NCBI GenBank assembly: GCA_947683625.1
Contig: CANTUR010000633.1
Coordinates: 62,001-126,000, forward strand
DNA length: 64,000 nucleotides
Origin: Mallotus nudiflorus
Taxonomy: Eukaryota > Streptophyta > Magnoliopsida > Malpighiales > Euphorbiaceae
Direction: 5' to 3'
The notes under the pieces were generated by a model that was given only the letters and a program-made list of their open reading frames with translations, had not been told where the DNA came from and ran no database searches. Of the stretch, positions 34,968 to 45,083 are shown piece after piece; the first letter of the stretch is position 1, and each line of letters opens with the position of its first letter. The position numbers and the translations under genes were made by a program.

Positions 34968-35109
34968 AATAGGTTAATACCATAAGAGAATAAATAGACT
35001 ATATAAAAGACCAAAAAGAACAATCAAACAAAAATGATTAAAATGAAATCATTTTCAAAGAGACAAAACAGAGACACTTGCCATAGAGACATGACTACTT
35101 ATAGATAGC

Positions 35110-35449
35110 ATCATTTAGTTCACAGTATAAGAAAAAATATCAGTAGTATTATTTTTTAGTCAAATTATTTTCAAAATGCATAAAGTATAAATGAGCCGAG
35201 TTTAACTTTAACTAGTTTAATTTTGATTTATTCATTATTAAATTGAGTTTGGTATATTATTTCTTTTTTGTGAATTATTTACAAAATTAAATGAGCATAA
35301 AATTTCTTTGGAAAAATAAAAAAATAAATTAAAATTATTCATTAAAAATTGAAAATATATTATTTACTACAAAATTATAATATATATAATAAAAATTATA
35401 ATTTAACTCTACTAATAAATATTTATATTTATTAAAAATAAAAATTTAT

Positions 35450-35480
<31 letters not shown>

Positions 35481-35553
35481 CAACTATTGATATATTAAAA
35501 TTAAAAGCTATTTCATAAAATTGTATTTAAAATTATTCACAAATTTTACAAGT
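35110..35553. other. AT-rich intergenic DNA
   Basis: No coding potential or recognised element. It contains a TA run at 35452-35480. Confidence 0.6.
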
Positions 35554-35569
35554 AAGAATAAGACATTCT

Positions 35570-35606
<37 letters not shown>

Positions 35607-35613
35607 ATAAGAC
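35554..35613 (+). mobile_element. Poly(A)-only retroinsertion with 11-bp target duplication
   Basis: AAGAATAAGAC occurs at 35554-35564 and again at 35603-35613 (the second copy uses the last two A of the tract). Between them lie six bases (ATTCTC) and an uninterrupted A tract of about 34. A long target-site duplication around a 3' poly(A) tail with almost no body is what an extremely 5'-truncated target-primed insertion (LINE or SINE machinery) would leave. It could also be a slipped A tract with a chance repeat, but an 11-bp match is unlikely by chance here. Confidence 0.55.
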
Positions 35614-35764
35614 TAAGATGCATACTCTTTTAAAAAGGTAGCCGTAGGATTAACATAATAATAAAGTTTGTCAACCTGGAACACGAGTAATGAAAAAACA
35701 CCTAATCACGCCAACATCTCTGTGTCTAAAGCCATCCTGACCGTTGATACAATAACCCTTTGAT

Positions 35765-35779
35765 AGAACACTCTAGAAC
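35765..35779 (+). promoter_or_regulatory. Heat shock element upstream of the FKBP gene
   Basis: AGAACACTCTAGAAC fits three alternating nGAAn/nTTCn units with one mismatch (CTC for TTC in the middle unit). It lies about 40 bp upstream of a TATA box and 170 bp upstream of the ATG, the usual place for a functional HSE. ROF1/ROF2-type FKBPs are heat-induced and act with HSP90 in Arabidopsis, which supports the call. Confidence 0.6.
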
Positions 35780-35818
35780 CCTCAAACTCCTTCGCCCATT
35801 TCCAGTTGTCGCTCGCAC

Positions 35819-35825
35819 TATAAAG
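35819..35825 (+). promoter_or_regulatory. TATA box of the FKBP gene
   Basis: TATAAAG in the context CACTATAAAGAGG. It implies transcription starting near 35850 and a 5' UTR of about 100 nt, which excludes the in-frame upstream ATG at 35760 as translation start. Confidence 0.65.
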
Positions 35826-35948
35826 AGGATACCGGCATTTGTTTCAGCTCCGCTGTTGAATAGTGAAACTAGAACCTTCTTCGCTTTCCTGCTTCTCTGT
35901 AAAAGAAGAAAAAATCTAATCTGGTCTGCTCTGTTATTTTCGATAGAA

Positions 35949-38900
35949 ATGGAAGAAGATTTCGATGTTGCAGGAGGAGAAGAGATGATGAAGGAGGATG
36001 AGCTGGATCTAGAAGACCACAGTCGTGTTCTGAAAGTAGGGGAAGAGATGGAGATTGGGAAACAAGGATTGAAGAAGAAGCTTGTTAAAGAAGGTGAAGG
36101 ATGGGAAACTCCTGAAAACGGCGATGAAGTTGAAGGTAAAACGACACTGCTCTTCGCGCTCTACACCGTACACAACACTTTTTTTTCAATTGTTTTTGGA
36201 AAATCTAATCATAAATTCAATCTGATCTTTACAGTTCATTATACGGGGACATTGTTGGATGGGACTCAGTTTGATTCTAGTCGTGATAGAGGAACTCCTT
36301 TCAAGTTCACTCTCGGCCAAGGTAATCCAATTTGAAAAATTACTGCAGATTTTGGGAGTATTATGTTGAAAATTTAAGCTAATTATTAGTATGCATTATT
36401 AGATTCTGGAAATTAAACTTTTTCTAAAAGAATTGATTTATGCGTTGTATTGAAACATAAGCTTGTTGTTTATTTGATTAAACATTTGCAGCTTTTGAGA
36501 GTGTTGCGCTGAAAATTTAGTTAGTTTTTTTATTATTTTTAATTAGTAAATGAATTGCATTGCTAGGAAGATTAAGGTATTTTTCTTAAAAAGAAAATTA
36601 GCACACTTATTGTATTGAAATATAAGAATGAATTTGCATTTAGTATATTCAAGTTACTGGAACGTTCTAGTTAGTTAATTACTCTTTTAGGCATTTTATT
36701 TACTTCGTTTGATTTATGGTCATTAATTGCTCTATTTTGGACATCCTTGCCGAAAAGTGTATAAATATGTTTGTTTTGTTTGCTATGATTTGATTTTGCT
36801 GAATGATTGGACAATTCATTGCGGAGAATGACTTTCTATTAAAAAACATATTTTAGGCCAAGTGATTAAAGGATGGGATCAAGGAATCAAGACAATGAAA
36901 AAGGGTGAAAATGCTATTTTCACTATTCCTCCAGAGCTGGCTTATGGCCCTTCTGGCTCACCACCAACTATCCCTTCCAATGCCACTCTTCAGTTTGACG
37001 TTGAATTGTTGTCTTGGTCTAGCGTCAAGGATATTTGCAAGGATGGTGGGGTTTTTAAGAAGATTCTCGTTGAAGTAGAGAAATGGGAGACTCCCAAGGA
37101 CCTTGATGAAGTTTTAGGTTAGTTTTTAGTTGGTTAACTTTGACATTTCTTTGGTTCATTGCAACTTTGATATAAACTAGTCTAAGCATATATATATATA
37201 TAAACTAGTCTAAGCATATATATATAAACTACCCTCATTTTTATTAATGCAGTTAAATATGAGGCTCAACTTGAGGATGGAACAGTTGTTGCCAAGTCTG
37301 ATGGAGTGGAGTTCACAGTCAAGGAGGGTTTGTATTATATGCTGTTGTATGATGATGTTGTTCAGATTCTATGAACTTTTTGTGATTTCTAATAAAGTTT
37401 CTCTATATGCAGGCCATTTCTGTCCTGCATTGTCAAAGGCTGTTAAGACAATGAAGAAGGGAGAGAAGGTTCTTCTAACAGTGAAGTCACAATGTAATGT
37501 CTCTTGTTTTGTAGTTTCTTGCTTGAAGCAACATTCTAAGTTGCATTATTATCATTTTATGACCTTCTTTGGTTTATTTAGATGGATTTGGGGAGAAGGG
37601 TAAGCCGGCGTCTTCTGGTGAATGTTCTGTTCCACCCAATGCCACACTTCAAGTAACTCTGGAGTTGGTTTCATGGAAGACCGTATCAGAGGTGACTAAT
37701 GACAAGAAGGTTATAAAGAAAATACTGAAAGAGGGTGAAGGATATGAGCATCCAAATGATGGGTCTCTGGTCAAATGTTAGTGTTTCAGGATTTCAATTA
37801 AAATGGAATGAGATGTACGCAACAGATTAATGTACCTAATGGGTTCTACACTTTTTTGCTTCTTGCAGTGAAGTTGATAGGGAAGTTGCAAGATGGTACC
37901 ATATTTTTGAAGAAGGGCCATGATAACGAGGAAGAGCTGTTTGAGTTCAAGACAGATGAGGGTAAAGAATAAGTGTTTTTTTTTTCCCAATTTCATTGTT
38001 TTATCAAATGTTATATTATATATATCTGGCTGTTTTTTTCCCTTTTTCTTTTTTTTTTGATAGAGCAAGTTATTGAGGGGCTTGATAGAGCTGTGATGGC
38101 AATGAAGAAGGGTGAGGTGGCACTAGTGACAATTGCACCAGAATACGGTTTTGGTTCATCTGAATCAAAGCAGGAGTTGGCTATCATTCCTCCTAACTCA
38201 ACCTTGTACTATGAGATTGAGCTAGTCTCCTTTGTCAAAGAGAAGGAATCATGGGACATGAACACCCCAGAAAAAATCGAAGCAGCTGGTAAGAAGAAGG
38301 AAGAAGGCAATGTTTTGTTCAAAACTGGAAAATATTCAAGGGCTTCCAAGAGATATGAGAAGGTAATTTTCTTTTGCATGTACCTTGCATTTTGAACATC
38401 TCATGGTTATAATTTGTCATGGTTTGTCACATGTTCTTTTGGCTTTGCTGACAGGCGGTTAAGTTTATAGAGTATGATTCTTCATTTAGTGAGGATGAAA
38501 AGAAGCAGGCTAAGGCTTTAAAGGTTGCTTGTAACTTAAATAATGCTGCTTGCAAGCTAAAATTGAAGGAATACAAAGAAGCTGAAAAGTTGTGCACCAA
38601 GGCAAGATAACTGGAATTATTTATTGTGCTTATTTTGTTTGATATTTCTGCATTCCGAATGAGTTTAAATTCAAATTTATATTTTGGTTATATGCAGGTA
38701 TTAGACTTGGAGAGTATAAATGTAAAGGCTCTTTACAGGAGAGCCCAGGCTTATATACATTTGGCAGATTTAGATCTGGCTGAGTTTGATATTAAGAAGG
38801 CGCTTGAGATTGAGCCTGATAACAGGTATGAAATCTGACTTTGGACATTGAGCTACAGCTGGCTTTGCAATATGAAATTGTATGTCAATTGTGTACAGCT

Positions 38901-39341
38901 ATTGAATTCTATTCCGTTTTGAGCAGGGATGTTAAGCTAGAGTATAAAACTTTGAAGGAAAAGATGAAGGAATACAATAAGAAGCAAGCCAGGTTTTATG
39001 GCAACATGTTTGCCAAGATGAATAAGCTGGGCCCTATTGACTCCGATGTAAGTGTTCCATGTATTTATTTACTAGTCCAGAATGCTGGAACTAGAAATTC
39101 TAGTGGTGGGTGGAGTTCAATTTGCAGCCTCTAACATCATCTCTTATTATTGAAAGAACCTGGTCACCTATGATGCTATTGAGATATTCTTTGTAGGGTT
39201 TTTTATGTGTTTGTTGGAATGCTATCTTTAGTTGTATTTTTTCTCTTGTTCAATCTTGCATTGATGCACCGATTTGTTTTGCATCTACAGAAATCTGAGT
39301 CAAATGAAGCAAAGCCAATGAGCATAGACAGCAAGGCATGA
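35949..39341 (+). CDS. FKBP62: Multidomain FKBP-type peptidyl-prolyl isomerase, ROF1/FKBP62 type, 12 coding exons
   Basis: Coding exons: 35949-36135, 36235-36321, 36857-37117, 37253-37327, 37413-37493, 37582-37776, 37869-37961, 38064-38362, 38455-38601, 38698-38825, 38927-39047, 39291-39341. Together they give 574 residues, the usual length for plant ROF proteins. FKBP domain 1 (about 45-150) keeps the catalytic pocket (Tyr, Phe-Asp, Arg, Val-Ile, Trp, Ala-Tyr-Gly). Domain 2 (about 165-265) and domain 3 (about 295-382) have lost pocket residues and are probably structural. A three-repeat TPR (about 399-520) keeps the Lys/Asn/Asn/Lys/Arg clamp pattern that binds the HSP90 C-terminus, followed by a basic segment where ROF proteins bind calmodulin. 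In Arabidopsis such proteins prolong HsfA2-dependent heat tolerance with HSP90. Every junction keeps frame and no stop interrupts it, so the gene looks intact. Most of the introns are phase 1, and one is GC-AG (38602-38697). Paralogue assignment between FKBP62 and FKBP65 is uncertain. Confidence 0.93.
37175..37230 (+). repeat. Short tandem duplication in the third FKBP intron
   Basis: The phrase AAACTAGTCTAAGCATATAT occurs twice, about 30 bp apart, within the intron 37118-37252. It does not touch the splice sites. Confidence 0.8.
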
Positions 39342-41940
39342 GGAGCAAGGAAGAGTTTACATGACCATCTGGAAAACGGAGCAAATTCCTAGTTCCCTGT
39401 TTTATTTCTTATAATTTGTGGTTTTGCTTTTTGTACTGTGGAGAACTTTCTTATTCGGTATTGTTGGAGATTTCAGATTCTTCTAACATAAGGAAATGGC
39501 CCAAATTTACCAGTCAATCACCCCTCTCCTCTCCAAAAAAAAAAAAAAAAACCCACCCCCAATGGTACGGGATATAGTCGCTTATGTAGCATCCTCATGG
39601 TTATTATCTTTTATAGGCTAAAAGAGGAGTAAAAATGAGCACTTGGTTCATATCTAAAAAAATTTCAAATAAAATAAAATTGTAACCAAATATGAAATTA
39701 TTGTACATGAATAAGTAGTTACATCAACAAATAGTTACATCAATGACTAGTCTAAATGGTGAACATAAGTAGTTACATGTAATCATTAAATATAATTATT
39801 AAATATGCAGTTGATAAAAAGAAAAAATGATAAGAATTAATAATGATTTTTTTGAAACAAGAATTAATAATTAGTGAAAAAATGATACATTAAATAGATT
39901 ATATTGTAGTAGATTGACCCATTTGGAGACTTAAATAAGAGTAATAAGTGCGTCATATAAGAAAATTAATTGAGTATGTTTTAAATCTTTAATTTGGAAT
40001 TTAAAACGATGTAAGTTGCGTAGAATGATGATGCAATTAGTGAAAGAGTAAATGTAGATCTATTTATAAGAAGCTCTTTTTAATGAGAGTAAAGAAAAGG
40101 AAAAGAAATCAATTTATTATGAATTATTGGTTTATATATATATATAGTTTTAAAGATTAAAAAAACTTTTACTATTTTATTGAAGAAATATTATGAAATT
40201 TTAAAAATGTACATACAATTTTTTTAGAAACTAATGAAATAAAAAAAAAGTTTTAAAAGATTAGTATTTAATATATAAACCGAGAAGACATAGTCTGAAT
40301 GGTTTAGGTGGAGATTCTGAGATCTTAATTCTATATTAAAATTTTTTTTTCCCTTTTTCATTAACAACTAACAGTAGTGACCCCACATGAGTACTAATAA
40401 GCGACACTGATTAAAAAAAAGAATTTAATATATATAAATTTACTAACTATTTTATACAGTAAAAATAATCAATATTTTGATTTTTGCCATATGTTATTCC
40501 TCCAAAAAGTATCAGCTGTGAAGTTAGCAATGTATGCATCATAGTTATTTTGATTATGCATCAAAGTTTACGTAATTCTTGACACTGTACTATATTATTA
40601 TTAATTCAACTAAAGAAAACAACAACAAAATAATAGCTACAACAAACATAGCCCTTCAGCAACAAAGAGGCTAAAAAATATAGTGACAAAAATGTATCAA
40701 TAGCACGAATAACACATGAAATTTGAAAATGGTTACATAGCCTTCAAAAAAGAGCGAGTTAATGATGGGCAACCTTAGTTTATATATTGCTCGTAAGCTG
40801 ACAACTAACAGTTTCGCAATAGTAGTGGCACAAAAGGATTGGTCCTTCACTTGCTAATCGTAGCAGTGAACCGTAAGCGATATGGTGATTTAGTTGCACT
40901 TTTATTTTACATTATTTCGAAAAAGACTCTTCTTGCAAGAGGGGCCATGCTGACCTGGTTGCAGCTATAGGTGGGAAAATGGATAGGTTGAGTATAATAA
41001 GGTGTAGACGGCGGGATTTAATGCATGTCTCAATATTTGACGGCTGTAGCATTGAGCGGATCTAAAATCTGTTAGGAAATACAAAGTAGGTTCAATGTCT
41101 AAATTAGAAGAGTTGCTATCCGAATAAAAATCAGAACATATTGTACAATAATTAAATTCCATTGAGATTCTTAAAAATCGTAATCAGCGAACGAGTTCGG
41201 AAATTGGATATGAGTTTTTAGAGTGTCCATCCAATCTTATGGTTGACTTTCATTTATATTTTGTATTTTATTACTTTTAATTATTCAATTATTTTCTTAT
41301 TAACATGCAAGTTTTAATTATTTCCAATCAATTTTCAATTTTATGCTTAGGTCCGAGTTTGTACATTAATTTAATTGCATGTGCTTAAAGGTGATTCACT
41401 ACATTTTATTGCAAATATATATAAAATATTTACAAACATGAAAGTAAATAATTAATACTCATGCAAAAAAATGGGGAAGGAGAAAAAAGTACAACCATAT
41501 GTTTATGCAAATAAAGTGTAACATGTAGAAAATAAACCGAAAATAAACAAAAAATAAACTAAAGAGAAGATAAAAAATAAGAAATAAATCAAAAGTAAAC
41601 TAAAATTAAACCAACTAAAAGGTAAATGAACTTTATAAATCTTCAAGGAAGAGTAACTAATTGGTAACTATGAGTCACCCAGTCACTTTCCTGCATGTAA
41701 TCCAAAACATTAATTTCCCATAATAATAAGAATTCTACCACACAAAACTACAAAGCTAATTCATGGATTAAATCAACATAAACATGCATGACAAATACTT
41801 AAATATTAATTATACAAGATGGTGAAATGATTATGTAAAGAAAACTAAGATATGAAAAGGTAAAGTTACAGGAAAATGTGAATCATGCAAAACATATGAA
41901 GAGTATCAAAATAGAATTGTACATAGCACTGTTAATGTGG
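39342..41940. other. FKBP 3' UTR, then AT-rich intergenic DNA
   Basis: The transcript probably ends within the first 150-200 bp after the stop; there is no perfect AATAAA, but AT-rich near-signals are present. A run of A (39534-39551) and low-complexity DNA follow. 41520-41620 holds a run of AAAATAAAC-like decamers of the type seen in the Tekay LTRs (for example near 22390-22430), perhaps a small LTR scrap. I see no gene. Confidence 0.6.
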
Positions 41941-43140
41941 CTATCGCCTTATCAATGAGGTGTCACCTCTAGTTATAGAGGCGATTTCATTTTGCCTTAA
42001 GACCAAGGGGTGCGTCACCCGACTATCAGACAAAATGACGAGTTTCAGACCTTTTAATCCTCATGCAAAATAACTTATCATGTAAATAACTAAATATTAG
42101 TGACTATATTCAGTAATTTAAGTGATCACGCCATGAATATAATAAGAAGCAAGTAATAAATCTAAAACAAGTAAGTACGCTAACACAACTTGTATAACTC
42201 TACAACTTAAGATTTAGAAAAATGAGGATTATTACTAATTATAAAGCTTGTTTTTCAAAATAGTTAGCTCTCAAAAGTTGTTTTTGGTCTAAAGCTTCAC
42301 TTGAATGTTAGAGGTCACCTTTTTCTCCCTTGAAAAAAGGACTTTTTAAGCTAAGCTTTCCTTTTTTTTCCTTAAGAATGTCTCCTCTTTTCCATCAGAG
42401 CTTTTCTTTCCTTATTCTCTTTCTGAGACGTTTGCTAAAAGTTGCTAATGGTAACCACCTCCCTCTTATTCTCTCTCAAATCTTCTTTTTAAACCTCATG
42501 CCTATACCATAGTCCTCTTTTTTCAGTCTTATCATTACATTTTTTTAGCCCTTTCCTTTTCCTAAAAATTTTCTCCTCGCACAATAGGCTCAATTTCAAT
42601 GGGAGTTAGGCCTACCAATTTGACTACCATTGTCACCTTTACATTTAATGTAGAGGCATGTGGCTTTTATAGAGGTGGTGCCTCTTTGATGAGATGTTAC
42701 CTCATCGAGGTCGCTGCCATAAAGGCAACGCCTCTTCAATGAAGCATTACCTTTCTAGCCCTAGCCTTGAACTAGGCCTTTGGGCCAAAGTGAGCTTGGG
42801 CTCATTTTTATATGTTTAGGTTTTATTTTGCATGGGTTTAGGGTTGACTTTTGGAGTTTAAGCTCTTAAGTCCATTTTTAAAAAGATTTAATGTCTTTTT
42901 CTTATATTCAAGCTTCGCACATTCTCATCATTAGGCTTCATCATGGGCCGATAAAATCGAGCATCCATAGTTTGCCCTTATTACGAGTCAATCAAACTAT
43001 ATATCTACAGTTTGCCTCCTGATTTTTTGAAAAACCAAATGCATGCATTAATAATTTTTTTAAAAATCACATGCAGAACAGAGTAATAAACAAATAAAAG
43101 GATATTCTTCTTGTATGAGTTTCACTTGGGGATCGAGTTC
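41941..43140. repeat. Repeat-derived DNA with scattered palindromic GAGG...CCTC boxes
   Basis: No continuous frame. The 13-bp perfect palindrome GAGGTGTCACCTC is at 41957-41969. Related boxes (GAGGCG, GAGGTGGTGCCTC near 42673, GCCTCTTC) recur to 42760 and again at 44460-44640. Phrases such as 'agtttgcc' near 42970 and 43010 are typical of plant LTR-retroelement leaders. I infer a degraded LTR or leader of an unrecognised retroelement. Confidence 0.4.
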
Positions 43141-43149
43141 TTCGAGATT

Positions 43150-43985
43150 TGTGCTGTTAGCCTAAGTGTTTAAAAAAAATTGAGAGGTTGAATCTTTCTT
43201 CTAACAAACTTTAAGAAATTCAAGCCATCAACCTTGGTGTTCTACAAAAACCGAGAGGTTGAATCCCTTAAAAATTCACATCATTAGCCTTGGTATTTGA
43301 TAAAAACTGAGAGGTCGAATCTTTCTTCAATCAAACTTCGGGAAATTCATAATGTCAACTTCAGTGTTCTATAAAAACCAAGATATTGAATCCTTTAAAA
43401 ATTCACACCAATAGCCTCGGTGTTCAACAAAAACTAAAAGGTCGAATCTTTCTTCTAATAAACTTTGAGAAATTCACACCGTTAGCCTCAGTGTTCCATA
43501 AAAATTGAAAGGTCAAATATTTCTTCTAACAAACTTTGAGAAATTCATATTGTTAGCCTTGGTGTTCTAAATCGAGAGGTTGAATCTTTTAAAAATTCAT
43601 GCTATCAGCCTCAGTGTTCTACAAAAATTGATAAGTTAAATCCCTTAAAAATTTGCCCCGTCAGCCTCGGTGTTTAATAAAAATTGAGAGGTCAAATATT
43701 TCTTCTAACAAACTTTGGGAAATTCTTGTCATCAGCCTTAGTGTTCTTCAAAAATTGAGAGGTTGAATCCCTTAAAAATTCATATCGTCAGCCTCAGTAT
43801 TTGAAAAAAACTGAGAGGTGAAATCTTTCTTTTAACAAGCTTTAATAAATTCATGTCGTCAGTATCGGTGTTCTACAAAAACTGAGAGGTTGAATCCATT
43901 AAAAATTCATGTTGTCAGCCTTGGTGTTCGATAAAAACTAAAAGGTCAATTTTTTCTTCAATCAAACTTCGTCTCTTCAACTCCT
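43150..43985. repeat. Tandem repeat made of two monomers (about 57 and 70 bp)
   Basis: About 13 monomers start with a GTCAGCCTCGGTGTT-like anchor (near 43158, 43226, 43286, 43353, 43411, 43482, 43553, 43605, 43662, 43732, 43788, 43858 and 43915). Short ones (52-59 bp) have GAGAGGTTGAATCCCTTAAA. Long ones (67-71 bp) have GAGGTC(A/G)AAT, then TTTCTTCTAACAAACTT. They mostly alternate short-long, giving a higher-order unit near 125 bp. Many stops lie in all frames, so it is not coding. Confidence 0.85.
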
Positions 43986-44150
43986 CACATTTTTCCTTTC
44001 TCTATTCTTTTTCCATAAAATCTTGTTTTCTTCTTCTTTGTTCTTTTCTTTTATAATATAAAAACCTCTCCCTTTATTTTTTTCTTTTTCTTTTTCTTTC
44101 TCATTTCTTTTCCTTTTCTCTTCTTCCTTTCTCACATTTATTATTTTTCA
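43986..44150 (+). repeat. Long polypyrimidine tract
   Basis: About 160 bp of C/T with few interruptions (TTTTCCTTTCTC, TTTCTTTTTCTTTTTC), directly after the tandem repeat and followed by an A run (44150-44163). Such tracts can be leader or promoter sequence of a retroelement; nothing else supports a function. Confidence 0.7.
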
Positions 44151-44794
44151 AAAAAAAAAAAAAAGGACACCCGAATGTCTACGCCACCCCAGTAGGATCC
44201 AGTGCTCCACCCCTAGAGCCTTTTTAGACTCTTGGATTCACAATTAGAGATGAGATTTCACTCGTTATAAGTTTGGGCATGCACTTTTATGCCTTGCCCT
44301 TTGGAGATGTTAGTACCTAATTTAACTGATTTTTCTTGCAAATGATCATTGGGTTATGATTAGGAAACATGCATTTATTGTTAGAATTAGGAATGGACTT
44401 GATTTAATCAAAAGATTGAAGAAATTAAAAGAAATTGAAAACTATTTATGTTTTTTTGCCATAAAGAGGTGTCGCCTCTTCAATTAGGTGAACTCCTCAT
44501 TGATCAGGTGTTGCCTAAACCTGATTAAGGAGAGGCATCATCTCTTCGTTAGAAATTTGATTGTTCTCCCATAATTTGCAGAGGCATTGCATCTTCTTAT
44601 TGAGGAAATCACCTCTTCATTGAGGTGTTGCCTCTTTGACTGTTCTCAACATTTTCTATGTATTTAATTGTAATTAAATTATGTAAAATTTGACTTCCTT
44701 GTCTATTTTCAGCATGATGCGCACACTTTCAAAGGCGCAGGGAACTTTAGCAGTGCTCATGTTTAGTATGATGAACTCATAAGCGACATCAAGG
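44151..44794. other. Repeat-derived DNA between pyrimidine tract and PMD remnant
   Basis: No gene seen. It contains further GAGG/CCTC boxes (GAGGTGTCGCCTC near 44467, GAGGTGTTGCCTC near 44621) like those at 41941-42760, suggesting that both belong to one old element. Confidence 0.4.
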
Positions 44795-45083
44795 ATCAGA
44801 TTTAGGAGATAGGATTTGAGGATTTCATTTTATCACTGCTAGATACTTAGGGGTGGACTAACTACCAACCAGTGCATGCTTTGATGGAGAGGTGGTTTGA
44901 GACAACTCATATCTTTCACCTCCCTTTCAATTAATTTATATTGGACCCTGTCTCATTCGTTGATATTACCAGGATCACATGCATTGGAGTTGCTGTCTCC
45001 TTTGATGCGAGCATCTATCAAATGGCTCCAAATCAGGTGGCCTATCTTGAGTAGCTCCTTGGCATGGTCTCGAATATGAAAGG
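44795..45083 (+). pseudogene. Plant mobile domain (PMD/MAIN-like) pseudogene, truncated
   Basis: One frame reads through with four in-frame stops: Ala-Leu-Met-Glu-Arg-Trp-Phe-Glu-Thr-Thr-His-Ile-Phe-His-Leu-Pro-Phe, then Asp-Pro-Val-Ser-Phe-Val-Asp-Ile-Thr, then Val-Ser-Phe-Asp-Ala-Ser. This is the core of the plant mobile domain (PF10536), found in MAIN-like nuclear proteins and in gypsy and Mutator-type transposons. The LTR insertion at 45084 removes the rest. Its setting in repeat DNA suggests a transposon-borne copy. No intact homologue is in the window. Confidence 0.6.

Noticed and set aside
35760..35948. In-frame upstream ATG extending the FKBP frame by 63 codons
   Set aside because: A TATA box (35819) and HSE lie inside this stretch. 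The added residues do not resemble FKBP N-termini, while the ATG at 35949 gives the expected acidic start.
39342..41940. tRNA or snRNA genes downstream of FKBP
   Set aside because: No cloverleaf-compatible A/B boxes or USE/TATA pair seen on either strand by reading.
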